A program made the translations under genes and the position numbers. Below are positions 45,524 through 54,395 of a stretch of DNA of 55,000 bases, one piece after another. Location: NCBI RefSeq assembly GCF_007744675.1, contig NZ_CP036269.1, forward strand, positions 2,340,046 to 2,395,045, given 5' to 3'. The notes beneath the pieces were generated by a model. That model saw only the letters and a program-made list of their open reading frames with translations, was not told the DNA's origin and ran no database searches. The first letter of the stretch is position 1. The number at the start of each line of letters is the position of its first letter. Source of the DNA: Gimesia alba. GTDB lineage: Bacteria; Planctomycetota; Planctomycetia; Planctomycetales; Planctomycetaceae.

Positions 45524-45688
45524 CGATTGATGAAGTCGCTGAGCTTGGTCTCGCAGAAGTTTTCGTTATCCCTTAAAATCGGTCTGACTTCGTCGTTCGT
45601 TTTGTATTACGCTGGGAACCTCCGTTGATCAACGCCGATTTTCAGCGCGAGACTGAATGGGAACAAGCAGAGGGACAGGCAAAGATCC

Positions 45689-46771
45689 ATGATCGACTCT
45701 TATAGCGGCGCTTCAAAAAAGGCGGGGATGCCTCCCGGTTCATTAATTCATATTGGTAATGTTCAGGAAGAAGACTCTCGGATTTCCGTGATCGATTACG
45801 GTCGGGATGATCTGGAAGAGCCAGTCGTTGAGACGGTAGAAGAGCTCTTGAAATTCAGAGAAAAAGAATCGATTACCTGGGTTTGTCTGGAGGGACTAAA
45901 AGAGGTCGAAATTGTCGAACTGATCGGCCAGTATTTCGACATCCACCCCTTAGTGCTGGAGGATATCCTCAATACACATCAACGTCCCAAATTCGAAGAG
46001 TACGACGACTATCTCTACATTGTGCTTAAAGGCCTGTCACTCAAGCCGGATGAGAATTCAGATCATGGCGGTTTTTCTGTGATCTATGAGCAGATCAGTA
46101 TCCTGGTACTCGAAGATTTTGTGTTCACGTTTAAAGAAAAGAAAGACGAACTGTTTCTGCCTTTGATTCAGCGGATCCGAACCAGCAATGGCCGTGTTCG
46201 TAGTATGGGGCCGGATTATCTGGCGTATGCTATTCTGGATTCGATCGTCGATCAGAATTTTGTGCTGCTGGATTCGATGGATGAATCGATTGATGCAATC
46301 GAAGAGGAATTATTAACTAACCCGACTGCAGACACCCTGATCGGAATCCAGCGTCTTAAACGGGAGTTGATAGATGTCAGACGCTCTGTGGCACCACTGC
46401 GGGAACTGTTGTCGTCCATCTTACGCAGTGATACCAAATTGATTGGCGAAAAAACGCAAATCTATTTCAGGGATGTTTACGACCACGTGCTCCGAATCAC
46501 AGAAAGCACAGACTCGTATCGCGATATGCTGGCGAGTTTGCTGGATATTTATGTTTCGAGTGTCAGTAATAAAATGAACGAGATCATGAAGCTCCTGACG
46601 GTCTTCGCATCCATTTTCATACCACTCAGCTTTATCGCCGGGATTTACGGGATGAATTTTGAGAATATGCCCGAACTGAAATGGCAGTGGGGTTACCCTG
46701 CGATCTGGGGAGTCTTCATCGCACTGCCGACAGTCTTGCTGATCTACTTCAAAAAGAAGAAGTGGCTGTGA
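45689..46771 (+). CDS. corA: CorA magnesium/cobalt transporter
   Basis: A 360-residue divalent cation channel. The N-terminal cytoplasmic domain has EEDSRISVIDYGRDDLEEPV and the characteristic DIHPLVLEDILNTHQRPKFEEY. Long helices with LDSMDESIDAIEEELL and VRRSVAPLRELLSSILR (VRRSVAP as DVRRSVAPLREL here) form the funnel. The two membrane helices at the end are FASIFIPLSFIAGIYG and then IWGVFIALPTVLLIYF, with the GMN signature at 321-323. The basic C-terminus KKKKWL is typical. It imports magnesium, and often cobalt and nickel. The 165 nt before it show no M-box-like structure that I can identify. Confidence 0.93.
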   Translation: MIDSYSGASKKAGMPPGSLIHIGNVQEEDSRISVIDYGRDDLEEPVVETVEELLKFREKESITWVCLEGLKEVEIVELIGQYFDIHPLVLEDILNTHQRPKFEEYDDYLYIVLKGLSLKPDENSDHGGFSVIYEQISILVLEDFVFTFKEKKDELFLPLIQRIRTSNGRVRSMGPDYLAYAILDSIVDQNFVLLDSMDESIDAIEEELLTNPTADTLIGIQRLKRELIDVRRSVAPLRELLSSILRSDTKLIGEKTQIYFRDVYDHVLRITESTDSYRDMLASLLDIYVSSVSNKMNEIMKLLTVFASIFIPLSFIAGIYGMNFENMPELKWQWGYPAIWGVFIALPTVLLIYFKKKKWL

Positions 46772-46866
46772 CCGGTATCAATTATGTGAGCGGAACGGCG
46801 CTAGGTAGTTTATTTATTGATTTTGAATGTGATTCCCAAGATCGCAACTTAACCCAGTTCGGTTTA

Positions 46867-46955
46867 AACCACGGCTAACACCGTGCGGCTGATTTTGTTT
46901 TTAGGTACTTTGCCAGCCGGAATGACTTATTAGCCGAAGGGCGTTAGCCCTGGTT
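46867..46955. repeat. MITE-like inverted repeat A
   Basis: The left arm (46867-46893) and the complement of the right arm (46929-46955) match at about 21 of 27 positions: AACCACGGCTAACACCGTG against AACCAGGGCTAACGCCCTT, both followed by CGGCT. Each arm is itself a small hairpin whose stem bases change in pairs. It lies in the 681-nt non-coding gap after corA. No transposase is present. Confidence 0.6.
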
Positions 46956-47214
46956 CCTCCCATTTACAAAGAGGCATTCGAATTAAGAAACGCTACCTGA
47001 CGGTAGGAAACTAATGCTTCCAATTTAGAAAAATCGCGGTTCCTGGAATTAATACACACGGGAGAAAGAGTCAGTTTCATCGCACACTTTCTCTCACAGT
47101 TTCCTATTGTTTTCAACAACCCCAAATTGCATTCGGGGCTACAAAACCAGCTGTTTTTTCGTGTAATTACATGCATTTCGTGGAAGCAAAATTCAGCACC
47201 AGATCACACGTGGG

Positions 47215-47373
47215 GTGCCACTGTTGGCTTGCCCAACAGTGCTGGCAATTCACTCATTCCTAACCAATAAATTCCCCAATCAAGAATTACCAGAATAATC
47301 TGCCATAATACAAGTTGGACATGTTTCACTGATATTGAAACGGCACCGTCGGACAAGCCGAACGGTGGCACAC
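47215..47373. repeat. MITE-like inverted repeat B
   Basis: The left arm (47215-47242) reads GTGCCACTGTTGGCTTG, then CCCAACAGTGC. The complement of the right arm (47343-47373) reads GTGCCACCGTTCGGCTTG, then TCCGACGGTGC. Each arm folds on itself, and stem changes are partly compensated between the arms. About 100 AT-rich nt separate them. The rest of 46772-47452 shows no gene. Confidence 0.65.
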
Positions 47374-47389
47374 GCAGGTTTCTCTGACA

Positions 47390-47428
47390 AAAAACGCCTC
47401 GGAGAACTGCGTTCCCCAAGGCGTTTTT
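47390..47428 (-). terminator. Rho-independent terminator of the sialate esterase gene
   Basis: AAAAACGCCT (47390-47399) pairs with AGGCGTTTTT (47419-47428). Read on the minus strand, it ends in a T-run 25 nt after the stop codon of the esterase gene. Confidence 0.8.
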
Positions 47429-47452
47429 GTTTGATCAAATTCACAAATGAAT

Positions 47453-49030
47453 TTAGTGATTATTGGCGGTAATGCCGGTCCAGTCGTCGGTACGGAATGG
47501 AGTCAGAGGCAGACCCTCTTTGTTCTGCACGTTGCAGATGGGATTGTCAGCCCAGCCGTAACGGACGGATGCGGGTTTCGCCACTTCATCGCTCCAGACT
47601 TCGATTTTATTCGCACCAATGATTTTGGCACTGGCGTTTACGAACTTTTTGTCTTCACCGGCGATGGTAAAGCCAATCGGTGTGTTGACGTCAAATAAAT
47701 CCAGTCCGCCACCCACATGATCGAAAGTCAGGATGGCTTTGTTGCCTTTGACTTCCATCGATTTGTAGCGTGGGCTTTGATGGACGATCTTCACTCCATA
47801 ATCTTTGGCGAGCGCCCAGCGTGCCAGGCGTTTGGCGACGTCGAGCTTATTCTTGGGGTGAATGTCCATGGCTTCGCCCAGATTCAGGATCACGGCTTCA
47901 CCTGTATTGGGAAGTGCGTCCATGGTCATCGTCTGTGCTTCACGCAGCTCAGCCCAGTCGCTGTCTGCAGGTACTGGCTTCTCACTGCGGAAGTCGGCCA
48001 GCTGGACCCAGTAGAAGGGGAAATCGCCCTGATTCCATTCATCACGCCAGTTCTGGATCATGAACGGGAACAGTTTTCGATATTGATAAGCGCGGCTGGC
48101 ATTGGATTCTCCCTGGTACCAGATCACACCTTTAATACCATATCCAATGGTGGGATAAAGTACGCCGTTATAAATGTTGGAAGGGCGGTGATTGCCGGTC
48201 AGCGGGTTTCGTGGTCCACGGGGACGACGTGGGGCTGGTTTACCGGCTGCTTTGGCTTTCTTGGCCGCGGTTTTCCACTGATCCAGTCGTTTGTTATAGG
48301 CGGCGACTACTTTTTCGTGATCGTATGTCTTTTCCGTCTGTTCCCAGCGTTCCATCATTTGCTTGAACGCTGGTTCGTCTTCCAGGCGTTTCCGATTGAC
48401 CCAGGCTTCGGCGGAAGAACCGCCCCAGGCATTGTCAATCAAGCCGATGGGAACGTTTAATGTCTTGTATAACTGACGCCCAAAGAAGTAGCCGACGGCG
48501 GAAAAATTGGCGACGGTCTCGGGAGTACAGGGTTCCCATTTCCCATTGAAATTGTCCTGAGGTTCCTGGGTGCCGACCTGAGGTACCGATATCAATCGGA
48601 TTTTCGGGTAGTTGGCAGTCATGATTTCCAGATCGGAATCATTTGAAGATCGCACCGTCCAGGCCATGTTCGACTGACCGGAGCAGATCCAGACTTCGCC
48701 GGAAAGCACATTTTTCAGTGTCACGGCGTCTTTACCTTTGATGGTAATCTCATAAGGACCACCTACTTTCAGGGGATCCAGGGTGACTTTCCATTTTCCT
48801 TTGTCGTCGGCGGTGGCAGTGTGAGACTGGCCGTCTACCGTGACGGTGATCTTCTCGCCTGGCTCAGCCCAACCCCAGAGCGGGTTTTTCTGGCCCTGTT
48901 GCAGGACCATATTATCGCCAATTATGGCGGGAAGTTTGATTTCGGCTTGCGCCTGGTTTACATTAAAGGCATTCAGGGTAACCAGCATGAGCAAAATTGC
49001 TGCAAGCGGCTTCGCGGAAGTACAATTCAT
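47453..49030 (-). CDS. Secreted sialate O-acetylesterase family protein
   Basis: A 525-residue exported esterase of the SGNH type. The signal peptide is [21 protein letters not shown]. An N-terminal beta-domain ([19 protein letters not shown], then [19 protein letters not shown]) leads to the catalytic domain with [14 protein letters not shown] (nucleophile S). Then come [51 protein letters not shown] (the E and N that fit the family), and the closing [20 protein letters not shown], where H and D complete the triad. It removes acetyl groups from sialic acid or other sugars. In planctomycetes such proteins are usually grouped with polysaccharide degradation. Its promoter space is shared with the YdjC gene. 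Confidence 0.9.
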   Translation of the reverse strand: MNCTSAKPLAAILLMLVTLNAFNVNQAQAEIKLPAIIGDNMVLQQGQKNPLWGWAEPGEKITVTVDGQSHTATADDKGKWKVTLDPLKVGGPYEITIKGKDAVTLKNVLSGEVWICSGQSNMAWTVRSSNDSDLEIMTANYPKIRLISVPQVGTQEPQDNFNGKWEPCTPETVANFSAVGYFFGRQLYKTLNVPIGLIDNAWGGSSAEAWVNRKRLEDEPAFKQMMERWEQTEKTYDHEKVVAAYNKRLDQWKTAAKKAKAAGKPAPRRPRGPRNPLTGNHRPSNIYNGVLYPTIGYGIKGVIWYQGESNASRAYQYRKLFPFMIQNWRDEWNQGDFPFYWVQLADFRSEKPVPADSDWAELREAQTMTMDALPNTGEAVILNLGEAMDIHPKNKLDVAKRLARWALAKDYGVKIVHQSPRYKSMEVKGNKAILTFDHVGGGLDLFDVNTPIGFTIAGEDKKFVNASAKIIGANKIEVWSDEVAKPASVRYGWADNPICNVQNKEGLPLTPFRTDDWTGITANNH

Positions 49031-49185
49031 TTGTTGTTCCTTGCAGGATGAGTAAAATAGTGAAAAGGTATCGACCAGAGTGTCCTGCTATAGCTTGATC
49101 TGAGCGGGTTCATTTTTCAAGCGATTCCTTTCAAATCGTTGCATCAAATCTTCTTTTCATTTCTTCTAAATTGGTACGGTGATAC

Positions 49186-50130
49186 ATGAAACGACCATTC
49201 TCGCTGATTCTGTCTCTTGTGATCTGTTTGTTCGCTTTCCCATCTGTTCAGGCAGAAAGTAAAAAAGAGGCCGGGAAACGGTATGTAATTATTCACGCAG
49301 ACGACGCAGGCATGTCGCATTCGGTGAATCTGGGAACGATTGAAGGGATGAAAAAAGGGGTCGTCTCTTCAGCCAGCATTATGGTTCCCTGTCCCTGGTT
49401 TAAAGAATTCGCTGATTTTGCGAAGAATAATCCCAAACTGGATTATGGAATTCACCTGACATTGAATTCCGAATGGAAAAATTATCGCTGGGGCCCGGTC
49501 GCCTCGCGGGATCAGGTTCCCAGCCTGATCGATCAGGAAAACTATCTCTGGGACAATGTGGGGCAGGTCATGCAGCATGTGAATGTCAAAGATGCAGAGA
49601 AAGAGCTGCGTGCCCAGATTGAGCGTGCGAAAAAGTTTGGAGTTCCCCTGTCGCATCTGGATACGCACATGGGGGCCGTCGTCAGTCGTCCGGATTTACT
49701 CGAGATGTATGTGAATCTGGGGATCGAATATCAACTGCCGGTTCTATTTGTGGCGAATCTGGATCCGAAAAAATATGGCCTGATCGCCGAGAAGGGGAAA
49801 GAACTGAAAGTCGTTCTGGAGAAAAACGGGTTGCCCGTGCTGGATGATCTGGTTCAGTTTTATGGAGAACCGGATTATGACAAACGAAAAAATACCTATC
49901 TGGAGACGCTGCGGAGCCTGAAGCCCGGGGTGACGCAGATCATCATTCATTGCGGGATTCACAATCAAGAACTGCAGAACATTACTAACAGCTCCTCTCG
50001 TCGGGATGGCGACCGTCGCGTGTTTACCGATCCGAAAGTCATGAAAGAGATAGATGACCTGGGAATTGAAGTCATCACCTGGAAACAATTCCATGACATG
50101 GCACGGGAGAAAGTTGCAGCAGCGGAATAA
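49186..50130 (+). CDS. YdjC/ChbG family carbohydrate deacetylase, secreted
   Basis: A 314-residue exported protein. The signal peptide is LILSLVICLFAFPSVQA. The YdjC fold has the metal-binding motifs IIHADDAGMSHSVNLGTIEG (D, D), YGIHLTLNSEW (H) and LSHLDTHMGAVVSRPDLL (H). ChbG removes an acetyl group from chito-oligosaccharides in the cytoplasm; this copy has a signal peptide, so it would act outside. All metal ligands are kept. It lies back to back with the sialate esterase gene and converges with the propeller-esterase gene, 15 nt apart. The substrate is probably an acetylated sugar (inference). Confidence 0.88.
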   Translation: MKRPFSLILSLVICLFAFPSVQAESKKEAGKRYVIIHADDAGMSHSVNLGTIEGMKKGVVSSASIMVPCPWFKEFADFAKNNPKLDYGIHLTLNSEWKNYRWGPVASRDQVPSLIDQENYLWDNVGQVMQHVNVKDAEKELRAQIERAKKFGVPLSHLDTHMGAVVSRPDLLEMYVNLGIEYQLPVLFVANLDPKKYGLIAEKGKELKVVLEKNGLPVLDDLVQFYGEPDYDKRKNTYLETLRSLKPGVTQIIIHCGIHNQELQNITNSSSRRDGDRRVFTDPKVMKEIDDLGIEVITWKQFHDMAREKVAAAE

Positions 50131-50144
50131 TCGTTGATCCGAAG

Positions 50145-52367
50145 TCAATCCGTCTGTTCGATTTGCTGGAGCCAGCCTTCCAGAGTAAAAGCGGGTGTGC
50201 CTCGTTCTTCCGGTTTCAGGCACGCCAGCTTAGTTGGGCTCAGCGGAGAAAGCTTAAAATCAGCCAGTGTTGCACCCCGTTGATGCAGGTCCGTTCCGTA
50301 TAGACGTTCGAGTCGAATCTGATGTGCATCACACCAGCGGCCCGAATTGACGGTGGGTAATTTCTGGATTTCCTGCTTGGTCAGCAGGGGAGTGCCCAGG
50401 TGTTGTTGAATCCAGAGCAGGGCATCGGGGTGACTCATATAAGGTCGATGCCCCCCTTTCGCTTCGAACCAGGCCTGGACCCTACCGGCTGCGCCCTGTG
50501 TTTGATAGACGTTTGCTGCATCGGACACGGCCGATCGCGTTCCGCGCCAGGCAGCGCCATCATCGTCGGAATCGATAATCCAGTCGGCATCGCCGTTCAT
50601 GACCAGGACGGCACAGTGGGGAGCGGCCAGGGAGAGGAACTCGGGCCAAGTGCAGATTTCCCGCATTCGCTGATTCGGGACTTTCGTGCAATATTTGCTG
50701 CGGAGTGTGACATTGTGATAGGCCCAACCGGAAACAATGGCCAGTTTGATGCGGGGTTCCAGCGCCGCCATCCAGCTGGCAACCGCTCCGCCCAGAGAAT
50801 TTCCGGCGACACCGATTTTTTCAGGATCGACATCATCGCGTTCCAATAAGAAATCGATGCCCCGCATCGTATCAAACACCAGTTTGCCCATGATTGGGCG
50901 ACCGGCGTTCCAGGCTCGCTCATGCACGGCTTTCGGATCGTGAGCCCGCGTGCCCAGCTTGCCTTGAAGGTGGCGTTCTTCCTCACCAATCGGATCGATG
51001 GCCAGGCAAACGAGCCCCGCCTTCGCATAAGCCTGGGCGGCGTAATTGTATTGCCATTGGCTTTTGCTGCCCCCGTGACCATAAGTCAGCACGATGGCGG
51101 GGGCTGGCTTGGTCAGGGTTTTGGGGCGATAGAGCACCGCGGGAACGCGCGAGCCTGGTTCGCTGGTGAAAATCCATTTTTCAATGACCGTGCCTTCGTG
51201 TTCAAATTCACCTCGTTTTTCGCTCTGGAGAGCGACTTTGGTATCCGGAATTCCCAGCAGTTGGCTCAATTTTTGTCTGGTTTGTGTTTTCCAACTCGTA
51301 AATTTGGCGGGTTTCTGCTGCGGTGTCGCTACTTTTTCTACCTGCGGGCCGCTCCAGTGGGCTGTGTTGATGGCAAAATACTTATTGACGAACGGGGGCT
51401 GTTTTCGGCTGGCATACCAGATGCGAAAACTGTGATCGGGAAGTCGCATGACCGATTGGCTGGTGACATAGTGTGATTCCCAGGGGCGGTCGGGATCTGG
51501 CTTAAAAATCGGATTCGCGGCTGATTTATACCACTTCAAGCCATCGATGCTGGCGGCAAAGCCCAGGGCTGTCGTGTTCTTTCGCGCTTTCCAGTAGCTC
51601 CCATACCACATTAGATAGACGTCATTAATTTTCAGTACGGTGGGGTAAAACAGGCGTCCTGCTTCCCACGTTTGATCGATTTCTAAAACCGGATCAGGGG
51701 TCACTCGCCATTTTTTGCCATCCAGACTCGAAGCATGTTTGATGCACCAGGGATCTTTTGAGACATCGGTAAACCACATCTGATAAGTGCGGCCGGTTTT
51801 CAAAATCGTGGGGGCATAGACATGTTTCAGTTCTGCGGGGCTCGGTTTTGACCAGTGGATGCCATCCGAACTCGTTGTTTCATGAAGCTGGTGTAGTCCG
51901 GTTGGGTCTTGGAAATCCGTGGAGGAGAACCACATTCGCAACTGATTGTTTTCTCGCAATGTGGCGCCATCAGGCGTGCGGAGCAGGGTGGGGGTCAGTA
52001 TGGAATGTTTCGCATCGCCAAACTGAAAAACCGGGTTTTGTTGCTGTTTTTGAAAGCGAATTCCATCCGGACTGTGTGCCAGCCCCATTTGAAAAATACG
52101 CTGTTTGACGGTTCCCCGGGACCCGCAATACCAGAGCGAAAATTGACCGTCTTCATAACTGACACTTGGCGCAAACAGATGCGTATCGTCAAACTCGCCC
52201 GGATTTCCCAGTTCGAGAATGGGACCTTGAGTATCCCGATGCCAGTTTTGACCGTTCAACCAGGGTCGTAGTTCCTGGGGGATTGGTTCCGAAGCAGAAA
52301 GCAGTCTGCAGCAGAGAAGAAGCGGGAACAGTGAAATACAGTAGCGAAACGCAGACAAAGATTTCAC
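50145..52367 (-). CDS. Secreted fusion of a five-bladed propeller and an alpha/beta hydrolase
   Basis: A 740-residue exported protein. GTG 52367 follows AAGAGGTCC and gives a signal peptide (FRYCISLFPLLLCCRLLSA); the longer frame from 52457 lacks one. Residues about 30-350 are repeated blades of a glycosidase-type beta-propeller: HLFAPSVSYEDGQFSLWYCG, MGLAHSPDGIRFQKQ, TYQMWFTDVSKDPWCIKHAS and WYGSYWKARKNTTALGFAAS. Residues about 380-740 are an alpha/beta hydrolase with APAIVLTYGHGGSKSQW, the nucleophile elbow IGVAGNSLGGAVASW, then VLVMNGDADWIIDSDDDGAA and FEAKGGHRPYM (the H). The pair may cleave a sugar and its ester (inference). Confidence 0.8.
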   Translation of the reverse strand: MKSLSAFRYCISLFPLLLCCRLLSASEPIPQELRPWLNGQNWHRDTQGPILELGNPGEFDDTHLFAPSVSYEDGQFSLWYCGSRGTVKQRIFQMGLAHSPDGIRFQKQQQNPVFQFGDAKHSILTPTLLRTPDGATLRENNQLRMWFSSTDFQDPTGLHQLHETTSSDGIHWSKPSPAELKHVYAPTILKTGRTYQMWFTDVSKDPWCIKHASSLDGKKWRVTPDPVLEIDQTWEAGRLFYPTVLKINDVYLMWYGSYWKARKNTTALGFAASIDGLKWYKSAANPIFKPDPDRPWESHYVTSQSVMRLPDHSFRIWYASRKQPPFVNKYFAINTAHWSGPQVEKVATPQQKPAKFTSWKTQTRQKLSQLLGIPDTKVALQSEKRGEFEHEGTVIEKWIFTSEPGSRVPAVLYRPKTLTKPAPAIVLTYGHGGSKSQWQYNYAAQAYAKAGLVCLAIDPIGEEERHLQGKLGTRAHDPKAVHERAWNAGRPIMGKLVFDTMRGIDFLLERDDVDPEKIGVAGNSLGGAVASWMAALEPRIKLAIVSGWAYHNVTLRSKYCTKVPNQRMREICTWPEFLSLAAPHCAVLVMNGDADWIIDSDDDGAAWRGTRSAVSDAANVYQTQGAAGRVQAWFEAKGGHRPYMSHPDALLWIQQHLGTPLLTKQEIQKLPTVNSGRWCDAHQIRLERLYGTDLHQRGATLADFKLSPLSPTKLACLKPEERGTPAFTLEGWLQQIEQTD

Positions 52368-52465
52368 AGTGGACCTCTTGATTTGAGAAGGATCAAACAG
52401 GACTGATAGATGAGTTATCGTAAAGCGTCCTGGCTCGAATCTCAAATTCAATTTCAAAAAAGAAA

Positions 52466-52493
52466 CCCTCGCTGGTAAAACGACCAGCGAGGG
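52466..52493 (-). terminator. Rho-independent terminator of the Cys-rich gene pair
   Basis: CCCTCGCTGGT (52466-52476) pairs perfectly with ACCAGCGAGGG (52483-52493). On the minus strand it is followed by TTTCTTTTTT, so it ends the transcript of the genes at 52536-53301. Confidence 0.85.
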
Positions 52494-52535
52494 ATCTTTT
52501 CTTTAGACAGATACGCTCTGTCTTTTCAGGAGGTG

Positions 52536-52838
52536 TTAGGTTTTCTGGCTGAGTTCAGCCGACTCTGCACTGCAGCAGGAACCGCCCGTTTCACAACAGG
52601 AACGGGAGGTGTCGCAGCATTCTTTCTCTGCTGTGCAGCATTCCAGGGCTTGCTCACAACATTCTCTGCCCTGCTCGCAGCAGTCCGGCTTGGCTGCTGT
52701 TTGACAGCATGCCTGGCCGGCTTCACAGCATTTCAGGTTGAGATCGCAGCAGTTTTGGCTGCCGGATTGTGAGCTTGCTGTCGCTGACATTCCCAGGCCA
52801 ACAGATAACAGGGTTGCGGTAATCACTTTTGTAAACAT
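52536..52838 (-). CDS. Secreted protein with nine Cys-Cys pairs at heptad spacing
   Basis: A 100-residue exported protein. ATG 52838 follows GAGGAGAAAATCC, a strong site; the frame upstream is not protein-like. The signal peptide is KVITATLLSVGLGMSATAS. From residue 30 the chain has nine CC pairs: 30-31, 37-38, 44-45, 53-54, 60-61, 67-68, 74-75, 81-82 and 88-89. The period is 7 except for one step of 9. The spacers are mostly E, Q, T and K. Such a regular pattern suggests metal binding or a repeated disulfide fold, but I know of no characterised family. It follows the gene at 52918 by 79 nt and shares its terminator. Confidence 0.75.
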   Translation of the reverse strand: MFTKVITATLLSVGLGMSATASSQSGSQNCCDLNLKCCEAGQACCQTAAKPDCCEQGRECCEQALECCTAEKECCDTSRSCCETGGSCCSAESAELSQKT

Positions 52839-52917
52839 GGATTTTCTCCTCGTGTGGATATTATAAGTGTTTTTAAACTGATTGATCGTTGAAATCGAAA
52901 TAAGCAATTTCAGCGAA

Positions 52918-53301
52918 TCAGCAGGTCCACACGCAATGCAGTAAATGCAAAGGTCGAGAACGGGGCAGAGAGCCCTGGTAAGAAAGCGAGGTTTCATTTC
53001 CCGGCGGAATCAATTCCGGTGTGACATCGATCTGGTGCAGAGACGTCTGGTTGGGATCGACTTTGGTCGTCTTTGCGACATTCGCGATGACTTTGGCTGC
53101 ACAGCAGGAGCAATTGTGAACAGGCACCAGCGGTTCAGATGATTGAGTTTGCTGAGCCGATTGCGGGGAGCAACAACTATGCTGAGTGGCATTCGGTTTC
53201 GGGGTAGTCTGTCCGGAGTCGGCACAGCACCAGGTTCGGGGAACCATCAGGCTGGCTGCCAACATAAGCGATAAACAGATTTTAATCAGATGGCTGATCA
53301 T
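52918..53301 (-). CDS. Secreted cysteine-rich hypothetical protein
   Basis: A 127-residue exported protein. ATG 53301 begins a signal peptide (IKICLSLMLAASLMVPRTWC); the longer frame from 53436 does not. Cysteines lie at C25-C26, C43-C44, C64/C66/C67 (VHNCSCCAAKV), C123 and C127. The CC pairs recall those of the next gene, and the two are probably one operon (79 nt apart). A role in metal binding outside the cell is plausible, as for other small proteins with CC and HxCxCC motifs. I do not recognise a named family. It is transcribed away from the tRNA cluster. Confidence 0.65.
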   Translation of the reverse strand: MISHLIKICLSLMLAASLMVPRTWCCADSGQTTPKPNATQHSCCSPQSAQQTQSSEPLVPVHNCSCCAAKVIANVAKTTKVDPNQTSLHQIDVTPELIPPGNETSLSYQGSLPRSRPLHLLHCVWTC

Positions 53302-53546
53302 GGTTGGAATTCTTATCCGAAATAATGCGTATTCAGCATTCAGTAAAACGCTTCTGGATGATATTACGCCTGGATCTGCGAATGTGTTGGATGGTTTCTC
53401 TTGAAAATTTGCTTTTGAGGCTGCGAACTTAATCAAAATGGTGTGTGTCAGGTTCCTGTGAAGAAAATGTAATTTTTTGTAAAAGTACTGCCGAAAGAGA
53501 CTTTACAGCAAGAACATAAGAAGACAGAATACGCGTCCTCTTATTG

Positions 53547-53620
<74 letters not shown>

Positions 53621-53712
53621 TTTTTTTACTCTCTAAGAGGAATCTCGTTTGTTTTCCACTTTTTGGTTGCACAAGTGAGATTCGCCGGCAATAGTATTGT
53701 TGGCATCTGTTA

Positions 53713-53785
<73 letters not shown>

Positions 53786-54395
53786 TTGTGTTTCAGTCAG
53801 TGACTGGGTTTGAACCTTTAAGAGGTTGTTAAATCAGACCTTCGAACTTTCTGGAAAACTTCCAGGGAATTTTTTCCCCCTGGGTTGACGAGTGGTTTCT
53901 GACTGGTTAAGATCCCGCTCCTTCATTTGTTGTTAACAAAAGTTGTTAGGGGCAAGTGGTTGTCACAAAAGAGTTTGTGGCAAAAAGTTATTTGAGAGGT
54001 TTTGAAAAAAGTTTTCAAATTTGTTTCTCGGACGGTTGACTTTCTGAGAGGCGACAATAAGATTACTCTCTCAGCTGACTTAAGTCGATTGAATCAGCTT
54101 CAGCATTGCTGGCTCTGATTCAGCTGATTTTGGTTGGCTGTTTTTCTCTGGGGATAACCCAGGGGGACAACGATCTTTGACAATTTGGTAAAAGTAATAA
54201 GTGGCATCTATAAACGATAGAGTTCTCAAGTTGCAATGCTTATTCTTCGGAATGGTATTGCTACCGAGATTTTGTTCTTAGGCAAATCGATTCAAGTGCA
54301 AGGTTGTTATGCAAGACCTTGTGAATTGAAATCGGGTTGTAATGTTTTTGGCTCCCACGGGTCAATGTGACTTTGTGTGAGATAAAAATTATTAC
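53786..54395 (+). other. Spacer between tRNA-Ala and 23S rRNA, with a boxA-like site
   Basis: About 610 nt without protein genes, fitting an rRNA transcript spacer. GATCTTTGACAATTT at 54172-54186 resembles the boxA core (TGCTCTTTAACAATTT in E. coli) used for rRNA antitermination. It lies about 210 nt before 23S rRNA. Other parts likely form the processing stem of pre-23S rRNA. Confidence 0.55.

Noticed and set aside
45524..45688. Possible magnesium riboswitch before corA
   Set aside because: I see no M-box or ykoK core sequence in the 165 nt.
47717..48460. Plus-strand frame of 247 codons
   Set aside because: It is antisense to the sialate esterase gene, which has clear catalytic motifs.
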